This document shows, one piece after another, positions 30,120 through 38,251 of a stretch of DNA of 40,056 bases; within the stretch, counting starts at the first letter, position 1, and each line of letters begins with the position of its first letter. The DNA is from a virus: IMG/VR virus record IMGVR_UViG_3300041412_000016, positions 1 through 40,056 of that record. One strand, written 5' to 3'. The notes below the pieces were generated by a model, which was given only the letters and a program-made list of their open reading frames with translations, was not told the DNA's origin and made no database searches. The translations under genes were made by a program, and so were the position numbers.

Positions 30120-33011
30120 TCACCCCCTCATCCATTTCTCTATTACGTCTCTAGGAAACCTCCAACAAGGCTCCTCACCACGTTCATAGTTAATGTAACC
30201 GCTAACTCTGTGCAAGACTTTCTTCGTCACCCCTTCTTTTAATAGCCTCTCTATCTCGTTCGTAAAGCCCCTAGTCCCCATACGCTTATTGTGGTACGAC
30301 ATCAAAGCGTTATGCGGAATATAGTGCATCCTGATATCAGTGACGAAGCTGTTAGTAGCCTCCCCGTTCCTAATTCTAGGCAAGTCGTCGTTCGTCGGGC
30401 GCATCTCCTTCATGCGCCTTTGTGCGGCTACTTCCCCCTTTGGGTAGCTATTATAGATTGCGCACTTGTCTTTATTATCATCCAAAAAGTTAAGGATCGA
30501 TTGCTGAATAGCGGGCAACGCATGCACCGCCTTGCTCTCTTTCGTATGGCCTACCTGGCTCTCAAAGTAATAGTCCATGACCTCCCTAGCTGGGAACTTG
30601 ACCATTCCCAAACACCCATCTTCAAGCCACATCGGCCGGGACTCGCTCCATAGCTCCTTCATGGTCCACTCCATGAGCGCAGCCAGCCGCACGAGGTACC
30701 GGGCCTCCTGTGGCAGTTGGTCGCACTTATAGCCCGCGACGAACGCATTGAGGCTCGCCTGGACGCTCGGCTTGCACAGATGGCGCACCCAGCGCGGCCC
30801 AGCGAGCCCGCAGAGCCTCGAAAACGCGCTGTAGTCCTGCGATCTCAGGCAATCCATATGCGCTTTCTCCTCGGCCCCCGGCAGCGGCAGCTCCACGACG
30901 CGCATCTCAGCCGCCCGCACATCGTCCTGGCCTCCATGGGCTCGCATGAGGTCCACATAGCGCTCGTTCGCCGCAGTCAACGCCAGCGTGTTCCAACTCT
31001 TCGACGGCCGGGGGGTGCCGTCCGCGTTCATTCTCGCTGGCGAGCTGCCATCCGCGAATGACTTCACGAAATCGTGAATGGCCTTGGCCCCGCCCTTGAC
31101 GATTTGCGAGGACGTGAACTCGTCAATGCAGATAGGGAGGTTCGGGGTGCAGCTTATAGCATGGTAGAGTGCGGCTTCGGAGATGTTGATTGGGAGGATC
31201 AGCTTCGGCCGTCCGTAGATGCCGGTTGCGGCTGTGAGGGCAAGGGTTTTTCCCCAACTGGTTTCTCCCCAGATGTTGGCAACAAGTCCGCCGAATTGAT
31301 GGCCTTCCGCAATAAGCCGCACGGTAGGTGCAACGAACCCAAGGAGAAAGAATACCTTGCAACCCATGGGCACACTTGCGTCATGAGCATATTCACATGC
31401 CAGCACTTGCCAGTCTTGATACAGGCGCTCAATTGTGGCCGGCTCATTTTCCCCCACCTCCATCAAGTTAGTTAGCTCACTCATTCTAGGGTTGCTAGAA
31501 TCAACTATTACCCTATATACTCCCTTCTCGCTTATTACCTTGTCCCCGTAGTTGAAGCAATACTCACCCTTGGTACTCTTATGCCAGCCCATGTACTTAA
31601 CTACGGGGAGTAGGCTGTCTCTTCCTTCGTCCATGATACGCCGCTCATAACAACTGAGTGAGTCGAAAATGTAGGCTCTAGCCCTATCGGTTATTGCAAG
31701 ATGGTTGCCAAAGCATTGCATCGGTTGAGATAGAGCTTTGCTCTGAGGTGCTGAGATCGTTTTCCATTCCTTCCCGTTACTTTCGAGGTAGCGCAAAAGA
31801 ACTGTCTTTGCATGGCTCGCCTCATCGATGTAGAGGCCATCGACCATGAACGGGGTGGAGGCGACCGGTAGCCCATTTTGGCCTTTGAGGACTGGGTTAT
31901 TCTGCCCAACGACGATTTTACCGTTGAGGTGGCTATAGCCTTCCGGGAGCGGGATATCGGCCGGTTCGATAATAGGAAGACTCGATTGTATACCCTGCAA
32001 CGATTCCTTAAGAGGATTCGTAGAACGCCCGCACGCTTTACACCCCTCGCACGCACTACTGACGCTAGCTTCCAGAAATCTCTCGCATGTTTGCGCGTCT
32101 TGACCCGTAAGTGAGTCCATCTTTTCTTCCGCAACATCGTAGTCGAACCTTTCTTTGTCCTTAGCGCTCCACTCTAGGAACCTCTCCCGGCCCCCAGGCA
32201 CGCGCCTAAGCACTGAAGCACAGCCCAGCCACTCGTTGTAAGTTTGTCTCTCAGGGTTATCCCTAAGCTGACGAAGCTGGGCACAATGATCCAAGACAAG
32301 CTCCGGCGTTAGGTGCTTGTAACGCCGGTCTTGGTTCTTCTGGTCTTCCTCAGTAAGGTCTATGGCTATTTGCGGGATGTATCTTGGGGTTCGTTCGCAA
32401 TCATGCCATCTAATAAGCTCAACTGGTCGCTGGTACTTTTCGTTGATAGACCCTGGCACACGAAGTAACCGGGTGCGATCTCTTGCAACCGGGCTGTCAT
32501 GTCCTTTGATTTCGAAGCGTCGAAATAACGTTTCTCGATAAAGACAATCACTCCACCAAGTGTTATTGTCAACCCCCTGGGTGTAAGGCCAATAGAGATG
32601 GACTCCACTTCCGCTCCAGATAACGATAGCTCTCTGGTTAAGCTCATTTTCAAGAGGTTCAATTCCTCGCATAACTCCGTCAATGTCAGCATAGCTGTCC
32701 TCCCCTTCTCTGATGTCTATCTCGTTATGTCCACACTTGCTCCACAGAACTAGCTGCTTAAACCGCCTTAGCTCTCCTAGTTTTACCCCTTCCTTAAGCC
32801 TGTCCCCCGCGTCTACTCTCCGGTACGTGGCTACACTATGGAACATGGACGGGTGCCGTAGCCGGTACTTATGGGTAGACAGCAGCTCGTCCGTAGTAGC
32901 CCCCCAAAAATGCTGAAACCCCTTGCCACTTGGGTAAGGCTGCGCCAAGCAGCGATGCCCGGCCGGTCCCCACAACGCGCTGTAGAACCGTGCTAACTCA
33001 TGCCCGTCCAT
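30120..33011 (-). CDS. Primase-polymerase fused to DUF927-like helicase
   Basis: The 963-residue protein combines a priming and an unwinding part. The N-terminal archaeo-eukaryotic primase domain shows NEIDIREGE (about residues 96-104, the metal-site strand), IVIWSGSGVHLYW (about 129-141) and DRTRLLRVPGSINEKY (about 178-193). A PriCT-like helical part follows, then a Cys cluster CEGCKACG (321-328). The C-terminal half is a DUF927-type ATPase with Walker A GETSWGKT (about 582-589) and Walker B ICIDEF (about 627-632), preceded by MGWHKSTKGEYC. It would prime and open the phage replication fork ahead of the family A polymerase. The start ATG 33011 has GGGGGAG upstream. A terminator lies between it and the gene before it (33071). 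Confidence 0.85.
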   Translation of the reverse strand: MDGHELARFYSALWGPAGHRCLAQPYPSGKGFQHFWGATTDELLSTHKYRLRHPSMFHSVATYRRVDAGDRLKEGVKLGELRRFKQLVLWSKCGHNEIDIREGEDSYADIDGVMRGIEPLENELNQRAIVIWSGSGVHLYWPYTQGVDNNTWWSDCLYRETLFRRFEIKGHDSPVARDRTRLLRVPGSINEKYQRPVELIRWHDCERTPRYIPQIAIDLTEEDQKNQDRRYKHLTPELVLDHCAQLRQLRDNPERQTYNEWLGCASVLRRVPGGRERFLEWSAKDKERFDYDVAEEKMDSLTGQDAQTCERFLEASVSSACEGCKACGRSTNPLKESLQGIQSSLPIIEPADIPLPEGYSHLNGKIVVGQNNPVLKGQNGLPVASTPFMVDGLYIDEASHAKTVLLRYLESNGKEWKTISAPQSKALSQPMQCFGNHLAITDRARAYIFDSLSCYERRIMDEGRDSLLPVVKYMGWHKSTKGEYCFNYGDKVISEKGVYRVIVDSSNPRMSELTNLMEVGENEPATIERLYQDWQVLACEYAHDASVPMGCKVFFLLGFVAPTVRLIAEGHQFGGLVANIWGETSWGKTLALTAATGIYGRPKLILPINISEAALYHAISCTPNLPICIDEFTSSQIVKGGAKAIHDFVKSFADGSSPARMNADGTPRPSKSWNTLALTAANERYVDLMRAHGGQDDVRAAEMRVVELPLPGAEEKAHMDCLRSQDYSAFSRLCGLAGPRWVRHLCKPSVQASLNAFVAGYKCDQLPQEARYLVRLAALMEWTMKELWSESRPMWLEDGCLGMVKFPAREVMDYYFESQVGHTKESKAVHALPAIQQSILNFLDDNKDKCAIYNSYPKGEVAAQRRMKEMRPTNDDLPRIRNGEATNSFVTDIRMHYIPHNALMSYHNKRMGTRGFTNEIERLLKEGVTKKVLHRVSGYINYERGEEPCWRFPRDVIEKWMRG

Positions 33012-33025
33012 CTCTCCCCCCTCGA

Positions 33026-33051
33026 CAAAATAAGGGGGCCACTGGCCCCCC
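33026..33051 (-). terminator. Rho-independent terminator, leftward
   Basis: On the minus strand, GGGGGCC and GGCCCCC form a 7-bp stem around three bases (33034-33050), followed by TTATTTTG. It lies between the stop of the gene at 33071 and the primase-helicase start, so the latter needs read-through or its own promoter. Confidence 0.7.
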
Positions 33052-33070
33052 TCAGGCTGTCAGGGAGAGT

Positions 33071-34090
33071 TTACGAGCGGCCCATGCTCGCCCGCGCGCG
33101 TTGCTGGGCAATCTCGACGGGTGTCAGCTTACGCTCACCTTGCCGGGCACCAAGGGCGCGCGCCTCGGCGAGGGCCTTGCCAGGAACGGGCTCGTCTTCC
33201 CCGCGCGAATGCCTGCTTGACCGGCCTACAGGCTCCTTTGCCGTCTCAAGCGCTTCCGTCCTTGAACGTGGGCGTGATCGTGCGGGCTTTTCCTCGATTA
33301 CTTCAGCCTCCTGGACAGCCGCGGGGTCAGGCCGCTTGGCGGGTGCCGCCAGCCGTTGATGCTGTTCACGCGGCTGCGCCGCAATTGTGGGATATGCTTG
33401 AGACTGGCTATCAAGGCCAATCCAGCTCTCGAACTCGTTAGCCTCTTTGAGTTCGGCAACATAAACGCACAGGTCTTCATCGAGGAAGTCAACGAACTCA
33501 AAGCCCATGACATTCTTGTCAGCCCAGCTAGCCCTAGTAATAACAAGATCGGGGGTTAGCTCGGAGAGCCCACACTCCGCGCCGATCTTACGCAGCTCGT
33601 TGAGGTAACGGCTCCAATTCTTAAGCGCACCGGGAGAAATGCGAAACTGGTGCACCCCTTGGACTTCATTGTGCAAAGGCTCCACCGCGAGCATTTTAAA
33701 GTCCTGGCAGGCTTTGATATCCTTGCCCGTCATGTTGGACTTTGCCGAGCCCCAACGGTTATGCGGGCACAATGTACACGATTCGCATTGGGGTGCCGAC
33801 GAGCGTACATCCGGGTAATAGCCATTGTGCGAGTAGCAATCGGGCGGGGTATCGCTACCGGGCACATAAGGGCCGTCGAAGTGAATTTTCGAGGTGGCCG
33901 GGTTGCTCGCCACGGTGACAAACTCGAAATTGTCGAGGCCAAGCAGCGTCTCTTCGCCTTCGGCATCGACGGCAGTAAACCGTTCCTTGCCGATGGAGAT
34001 ACGTGGGAACGCTTGGCCTTGCGGCATTGCGAACTGGCTCACGGAGTTAAATTTCTGTGCGAACTTAGCGAGATGGGTGGGTATTTGCAT
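33071..34090 (-). CDS. Cys-rich protein, likely single-stranded-DNA-binding
   Basis: The 339-residue protein has a beta-rich N-terminal part (residues 1-100) and a CESCTLCPHNRWGSAKSNMTGKDIKAC-type Cys segment (about 102-128) that could bind zinc. A helical region (about 150-190) follows, then a disordered, charged C-terminus (about 240-339, Pro/Arg/Glu/Ala-rich). Proteins with the C-x2-C-x-x-N-x-WGSA pattern are frequent beside replication genes in podoviruses and are annotated as ssDNA-binding. The long low-complexity tail could recruit partners. The role is inferred. AGGAG precedes the ATG. Confidence 0.6.
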   Translation of the reverse strand: MQIPTHLAKFAQKFNSVSQFAMPQGQAFPRISIGKERFTAVDAEGEETLLGLDNFEFVTVASNPATSKIHFDGPYVPGSDTPPDCYSHNGYYPDVRSSAPQCESCTLCPHNRWGSAKSNMTGKDIKACQDFKMLAVEPLHNEVQGVHQFRISPGALKNWSRYLNELRKIGAECGLSELTPDLVITRASWADKNVMGFEFVDFLDEDLCVYVAELKEANEFESWIGLDSQSQAYPTIAAQPREQHQRLAAPAKRPDPAAVQEAEVIEEKPARSRPRSRTEALETAKEPVGRSSRHSRGEDEPVPGKALAEARALGARQGERKLTPVEIAQQRARASMGRS

Positions 34091-34102
34091 GTTTGCTCCT
34101 GT

Positions 34103-34414
34103 TTAGTTCTTAGTCATAGCTTTGATAGATTCTTGAACGAGTCGCACAGTTTCAGCGTGCGCGGCTTGGTGCAGCACTTGTTGCAAGTTCATACCTTCCG
34201 CTTTAATAGCCTCAGCTAGAAGGTTTATCCTTGTAAGGGGATCAGGGAGGGTATTGGTGCTAACTGTTATCATCTGTCCTTGCTGGCTAATTGCTAGGAC
34301 GATAAAGCTAACCCCCAAGTTCTTCACCGCGATCTCATCAACCGTAGCGCGAACTTGATTAACAAACTTGTTAGTAGCTTCTTGTTGAGGTTCCTTTAGT
34401 TCTTCTAAGCTCAT
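34103..34414 (-). CDS. Small hypothetical protein in the replication operon
   Basis: The 103-residue product starts with a Gln/Glu-rich N-terminus (MSLEELKEPQQEATNKF), a short beta region (SFIVLAISQQGQMITVST, about 36-53) and helices. No family recognised. Its ATG overlaps the stop of the upstream gene by 4 bases (ATGA), and the ssDNA-binding-like gene starts 12 bases after its stop. Confidence 0.65.
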   Translation of the reverse strand: MSLEELKEPQQEATNKFVNQVRATVDEIAVKNLGVSFIVLAISQQGQMITVSTNTLPDPLTRINLLAEAIKAEGMNLQQVLHQAAHAETVRLVQESIKAMTKN

Positions 34415-34812
34415 TGTTTGCTCCTAAAATTTAGCCCCTCCGCTACCTCTACACGTATCCCTGGAGGCGGTACCTTTTCCGCCTCTATGTACTCTTCGAC
34501 TGCCTTCTTGCTCGCGCGAGCCTCCAGCAGCTCCGTCCGGCCAGTCTCCAGTACGAACCCAAAGAACTCTTCGGGACTTTCAACCTTCGCGGAAGTGCGT
34601 TTGGAGGTATAGGCGGTACCCTTGCCGTCGATCTTGACAGAGGTAAGCCTAAGTTCATGGAGCTTAGCAAGCACCATACCCTCAAGCTCTTTAACTGTAG
34701 TCTTATCCTCAGCTAGGGACTCCTCAAAAGCTTTTTCCCGTTCCTTAACATCGTCCCTCAGAGACCTCCAAGCCTCGATAGTCTCTGTTAGGTCATATTG
34801 CGGCTCTTCCAT
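34411..34812 (-). CDS. Hypothetical coiled-coil protein in the replication operon
   Basis: The 133-residue protein has an N-terminal coiled coil (residues 1-60, acidic), then a strand region KIDGKGTAYTSKRTSAKVES (about 61-80) and a C-terminal helix/loop region. Small phage proteins with such a GTAY stretch occur next to ssDNA-binding and helicase genes, but I cannot assign a role. AAGGGG precedes the ATG, and the gene overlaps the next one by 4 bases. An HNH gene separates it from the helicase. Confidence 0.65.
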   Translation of the reverse strand: MEEPQYDLTETIEAWRSLRDDVKEREKAFEESLAEDKTTVKELEGMVLAKLHELRLTSVKIDGKGTAYTSKRTSAKVESPEEFFGFVLETGRTELLEARASKKAVEEYIEAEKVPPPGIRVEVAEGLNFRSKQ

Positions 34813-34825
34813 GTTCCCCTTCTTT

Positions 34826-35329
34826 CTAAGCTACCCTAGCAAACTCGCCATGTAGCTTTATGGCTGCTTCTTGGTATGCCCTACTAGCTGCTTCTATAGT
34901 CTTGTACCTACCAAGGTAAATATGCTTATTGTACAGGTATATCTGTGCTACATAGGCACCCCGCTGCACATGCACGCCCTTAACCCCCAGCTTATTGTTT
35001 CTTTGCGCTCCGCGATTATGCTGATTCTGCGACGCAGTAGCTTCTCTTAAGTTACTTATCCTGTTGTTAAGCCCGTTGTGGTCTTCGTGGTCCACCCTAT
35101 CGGGCCACCTACCATAGTAGAGTGCGAAGGCGATATGGTGCCCACAGTATCCCTTATAGTCTATCATGACACGAAGGTAATAAGTATCATGATCTTTGTG
35201 TGTAGACCCGGCTAGTTTACCCGGCCTACCCTTTGTTCCTTTCTTTACCTTCCACCTAATATCCCCGGTTTCCGGTTCATAGGTAAGCAACTCCCTAAGC
35301 TTATCTATCCCTATCTTGTCGGCTGGCAT
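34826..35329 (-). CDS. HNH-AP2 homing endonuclease (free-standing)
   Basis: The 167-residue protein parallels the one at 27849. It has HHIAFALYYGRWPDRVDHEDHNGLNNRISNLREAT (HNH_3, about residues 65-99), then an AP2-like domain (about 112-157, GVKGVHVQRGAYVAQIYLYNK, then LGRYKTIEAASRAYQ) and the same final LHGEFARVA. The start is ATG 35329 (a GTG one codon upstream is also possible). It overlaps the end of the helicase gene by about 29 bases, so the helicase tail reads through its first codons. It is one of five nuclease genes in this window. Confidence 0.88.
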   Translation of the reverse strand: MPADKIGIDKLRELLTYEPETGDIRWKVKKGTKGRPGKLAGSTHKDHDTYYLRVMIDYKGYCGHHIAFALYYGRWPDRVDHEDHNGLNNRISNLREATASQNQHNRGAQRNNKLGVKGVHVQRGAYVAQIYLYNKHIYLGRYKTIEAASRAYQEAAIKLHGEFARVA

Positions 35330-36764
35330 CACTTAGGCACTCCAGTAGCACGCCTTGGAGAGACTGTCTTTTCTCCAAGCGATCATAAATCTTAGCTTCT
35401 TCGGGGGTTCCGCATAACTGGATGATCGATACGCCCTTCGTCTGCCCCCGGTGAATGGGCCGATCACATGCTTGACGATATACCTCGTTGCTGTCTACGG
35501 GCAAGTAAAAAATAACTGTTCCCGCAGCTGAAAGCTCAACCCCATGACTCAATGTGCGCGGGTCCGCCGCAAGCACGCGGGGGTGCCTCGTGCGCTCGAA
35601 CAAGTCAATGATTCGCCCCCGCTCCTTCGCGCTCACATCGCCGTGGATGCACGCGCACGTATACCCCGCTTTGGTTACGTTTCTATCCACACCTGTACTT
35701 AGGTGACCTTTAGTTACAAACTCCTTAACAAGCTCCAACTGGTTCCGATAGGGAACAAGGATAACTACCTTATCATCCGTATTCTCTAGGATATTTAGGA
35801 CTTCTCTTGCTCGCTCTCCCGGATCGAAGGCGAAGCTTCCATCGCTTGTGTAAGCAGCTCCGCCTGCAATCTGAAGAAGCTTATTTCTAAGAGAAGCTTC
35901 GTGTACAGCAGTAATAGACTTTCCTCCGCCGAGTTGAATGTAGGCTTCTTTTCTAAGAAGCTTGTACGCTTTTTCAGCGTCGCTTCCAAGGCCGACAAGT
36001 CGCCGCTCAGTGGTTGCATCGGGAATTGCATAGCAGTCCTCTCTTAAGACTCTGATAGATGGTTGAAGGATATTGTACACAGCCTCAACAGCATGCTCTG
36101 TAGGCACCCAAGTAAACTGATCTACGTGGGTATGCGTCCGGTTCCTAAACCGGGTCATGGCCTCGCGATAGTCCTGCCGGATTGCCCGGGCTACCCCATA
36201 AGCATTCATGGGGCTATTCGCCATAGGCGTAGCGGTTAATCCCCAAACATTCCTATCTATAGCGATTTCACGAAGGCCAGTATGTAGAGACTGGCTGTCT
36301 CCTTTGTGGTGCTTGTAGTGCTTGAACTTACTACACTCATCTACCACTATCGTGTGTATGTCAGAGGCATGTATAGCATTGCGCACAGCAGTAGACAACA
36401 GACACTCATAATTAGATATGAAAGCGCAACCCGAAGCCTCGGATATTTGTTTAGCGCGTGTAGCATTACTACCAGATAGAACGTAGTAAGAGATACCGCT
36501 ATCCCCGACCAAATTAGCATAATGCTTCTCCCAAACTGTTGTAAGCGTTGTCTTAGGTGCGAGAACTAGGATACTCCCGCCCGCTTGTCTCATTAGATAA
36601 TCAGCCGCCCAGATAGCCGTAGCCGTCTTGCCCGTCCGCGTCTCACTTAAATCGAACGCATACTGGTGGCTTAGGAGGAACTCAACCCTAAGCCGTTGGT
36701 TCTCCATCGGTGCCCAAGGTCCAGGGTACGGATAGTCCGCTATGTCCATGGAGATGCTAGGCAC
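35301..36764 (-). CDS. DEAD/SNF2-type superfamily 2 helicase
   Basis: The 487-residue protein has two RecA-like domains. Motif I is ETRTGKTATA (about residues 41-50; the usual Gly-x-Gly-Lys-Thr is Thr-Arg-Thr-Gly-Lys-Thr). Motif II is VVDECSKF (about 141-148) and motif III GLTATPMANSP (about 175-185). Motif VI is CDRPIHRGQTKG near the C-terminus. Order and sequence match SNF2-like helicases of phage replication modules, which remodel or unwind DNA with ATP. Start GTG 36764 (TAGGAG upstream); an ATG 5 codons later is also possible. Its last codons overlap an HNH gene, so the present C-terminus may have been altered by that insertion. Confidence 0.85.
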   Translation of the reverse strand: MPSISMDIADYPYPGPWAPMENQRLRVEFLLSHQYAFDLSETRTGKTATAIWAADYLMRQAGGSILVLAPKTTLTTVWEKHYANLVGDSGISYYVLSGSNATRAKQISEASGCAFISNYECLLSTAVRNAIHASDIHTIVVDECSKFKHYKHHKGDSQSLHTGLREIAIDRNVWGLTATPMANSPMNAYGVARAIRQDYREAMTRFRNRTHTHVDQFTWVPTEHAVEAVYNILQPSIRVLREDCYAIPDATTERRLVGLGSDAEKAYKLLRKEAYIQLGGGKSITAVHEASLRNKLLQIAGGAAYTSDGSFAFDPGERAREVLNILENTDDKVVILVPYRNQLELVKEFVTKGHLSTGVDRNVTKAGYTCACIHGDVSAKERGRIIDLFERTRHPRVLAADPRTLSHGVELSAAGTVIFYLPVDSNEVYRQACDRPIHRGQTKGVSIIQLCGTPEEAKIYDRLEKRQSLQGVLLECLSDASRQDRDR

Positions 36765-36776
36765 GGGCCAAAGCTC

Positions 36777-37160
36777 CTACTTCTTCGCTCCCACTGTTAC
36801 CCATACTTCCGGTTCCCTTTCTTCGATTGCCCTAATCAGCCCGTCTTCAATCTCCATGTCGTGGACGGTATGCACAAGTGCCGCACCCCCGCCTGCCTTG
36901 CTTACCTGTCTTAGCACCTCACCTTGCGCCCCCGTAGGTTCATCAATCTTAGTGCGCTTCGTCTCGATAGCGACGAACACGCCTAGCGTGGTGCCCGCCA
37001 TCTCCTTAGTGACCTTAATGGGGATACAAGCGAGGCAATCAACTGTGTGGGCACCTATCCCAGACTGAACAGGCCAAAACTGGTAGCATCCCCAACCTTT
37101 AAGAACGGCCTTAAGAGCCTTTTTAACTTTATCCTCTAGGAAGTCTGACTCTTTATCCAT
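36777..37160 (-). CDS. VRR-NUC-like nuclease
   Basis: The 127-residue protein fits the minimal VRR-NUC fold of the PD-(D/E)XK superfamily. FWPVQSGIGAHTVDCLACIP (about residues 28-47) has Asp41; GVFVAIETKRT (about 60-70) gives the Glu-x-Lys core (Glu66 and Lys68); PTGAQGEVLRQVSKAGGGAALV (about 75-96) has the conserved Gln and Gly-rich turn. Such nucleases cut branched or single-stranded DNA. It overlaps the Cas4-like gene by 8 bases and lies beside the helicase, so the three probably process recombination or replication intermediates together. Confidence 0.75.
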   Translation of the reverse strand: MDKESDFLEDKVKKALKAVLKGWGCYQFWPVQSGIGAHTVDCLACIPIKVTKEMAGTTLGVFVAIETKRTKIDEPTGAQGEVLRQVSKAGGGAALVHTVHDMEIEDGLIRAIEEREPEVWVTVGAKK

Positions 37161-37797
37161 TCCCTTTCTTCCCAGTCCAATGTTTGCAACTTGTCAGATC
37201 GCAATAGCCGCACAAACGATTCTTCTTAGCTGTATCGCTCGTATCGACAGCCTTCACCCGCTCAACGAGCCTATGAAAAGTTTGCCCAGGTGATAAGGTA
37301 TGTACCTCTCCTACCTTCCTGTCCTTTAGCCAGATATACATCCCTCGCCAGTGCCTTACTCGCGGGTAATGAGCTTTGACTGCTACAGAGTAGGTGCTAA
37401 GCTGGTCCGGGTCTTCCCAAGGCTTCCCGGTCTTCCAATCTAAAATCCAAGCAATATCCCCACCCTCGATTTGAAGGAAGTCGATCTTAGTTGTGAACCA
37501 AGACTTAGAGTGGGTAAGCTGATTTTGCTCATCGAAGTTGAACCAACGCTCTATGCAGATAATGTCTTCCTCGTACTTCTTACTTGGTATGAAGTCCGTC
37601 ACCCATTCGAGGTCTTTAGGTAGGGCAACCCCGTCTCGTACATAGTGCTCGATAGCGGCATGTACGCGGTTGCCTTCTTTGGCAGCCTCGCTCTCCACAT
37701 AGGGGAGAGTCTTAGAGATGTAGCGGGCATGTCCAAGCTTAGGGCAGCGTTCGAACGTGGTAAGCTTGGTGTAAGACCAAGGAAGCAAGCTTGTCAT
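37153..37797 (-). CDS. Cas4/RecB-like PD-(D/E)XK exonuclease
   Basis: The 214-residue protein starts WSYTKLTTFERCPK (Cys18), has GNRVHAAIEHYV (about residues 43-54), KIDFL (Asp106), then ILDWKTGK (Asp120 and Lys122), the nuclease core, and LCGYCDLTSC (Cys196, Cys199, Cys204) at the end. One N-terminal and three C-terminal Cys are the iron-sulfur cluster ligands of Cas4/AddB-type nucleases. These digest DNA ends in recombination. Start ATG 37797 overlaps the previous stop by 4 bases. No CRISPR array or Cas1/2 is present, so this is a recombination enzyme, not CRISPR machinery. Confidence 0.85.
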   Translation of the reverse strand: MTSLLPWSYTKLTTFERCPKLGHARYISKTLPYVESEAAKEGNRVHAAIEHYVRDGVALPKDLEWVTDFIPSKKYEEDIICIERWFNFDEQNQLTHSKSWFTTKIDFLQIEGGDIAWILDWKTGKPWEDPDQLSTYSVAVKAHYPRVRHWRGMYIWLKDRKVGEVHTLSPGQTFHRLVERVKAVDTSDTAKKNRLCGYCDLTSCKHWTGKKGNG

Positions 37798-38048
37798 TGA
37801 GTACGCTCCAAAATATAGCCCCTACCCCATACGCCAGTAATGGTCCAGCCATGAAGCTTAGGCCGCATACGCCTAATGCTAGAGCGCACACAGTCCTCGG
37901 CTTCAGTTGGTTCAAGATCGGGATCAGGGTAGGCACACTCGACAAGCTCCCCTATTGTCATAAGCCGTGGCGAGTACAAGCCTAATAGGACAAGTATCCT
38001 ACGCTGTTGCTTGCTAAAAGGCTCTAGGTCTATCCCGTTAATCCTCAT
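37794..38048 (-). CDS. Stand-alone winged-helix DNA-binding protein
   Basis: The 84-residue protein resembles the OmpR/PhoB-type C-terminal DNA-binding domain. FSKQQRRILVLLGLYSPRLMTIGELVECAYPD (about residues 11-42) gives the first helices, EDCVRSSIRRMRPKLHGW (about 51-68) the recognition helix, and ITGVWGRGYIL (about 70-80) the wing. There is no receiver domain. It probably regulates phage or host transcription. It is coupled by 4-base overlaps to both neighbours. It is the only small regulator-like protein visible and a candidate for the operator-like repeats at 1.78-1.91 kb, although that link is speculative. Confidence 0.75.
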   Translation of the reverse strand: MRINGIDLEPFSKQQRRILVLLGLYSPRLMTIGELVECAYPDPDLEPTEAEDCVRSSIRRMRPKLHGWTITGVWGRGYILERTQ

Positions 38049-38251
38049 TGTCTCCCCCTAGTTAATCGGCTGCTTACAATCATCCCTAGCACGAAGTCTA
38101 CCATGTTCCTAGCTCCTGCCTCTTTTCCGAGTCTGAGCAGTGTGTTTATTTGCTCAGGCGACATGAGGATACTGCCGTCCTCAAGCTCGGTGAAAGCCTG
38201 ATTAGTTTTCCTCGCTCGTTCGGCTAATAGCCTCACTGCTACTTTTATCAT
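38045..38251 (-). CDS. Small hypothetical protein overlapping the polymerase end
   Basis: The 68-residue product (from ATG 38251; a GTG at 38263 is also possible) is helical and basic at its start (MIKVAVRLLAERARKTNQ) and contains ILMSPEQINTLLRLGKEAG. Its first about 50 bases lie inside the 3' end of the polymerase gene. It is coupled to the winged-helix gene by a 4-base overlap. GGGG lies before the ATG. No family recognised. Confidence 0.55.
   Translation of the reverse strand: MIKVAVRLLAERARKTNQAFTELEDGSILMSPEQINTLLRLGKEAGARNMVDFVLGMIVSSRLTRGRQ

Noticed and set aside
37153-37797. CRISPR-associated Cas4
   Set aside because: The Cys pattern and nuclease motif match, but there is no repeat array or other Cas gene. 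Phage replication modules commonly carry this nuclease.
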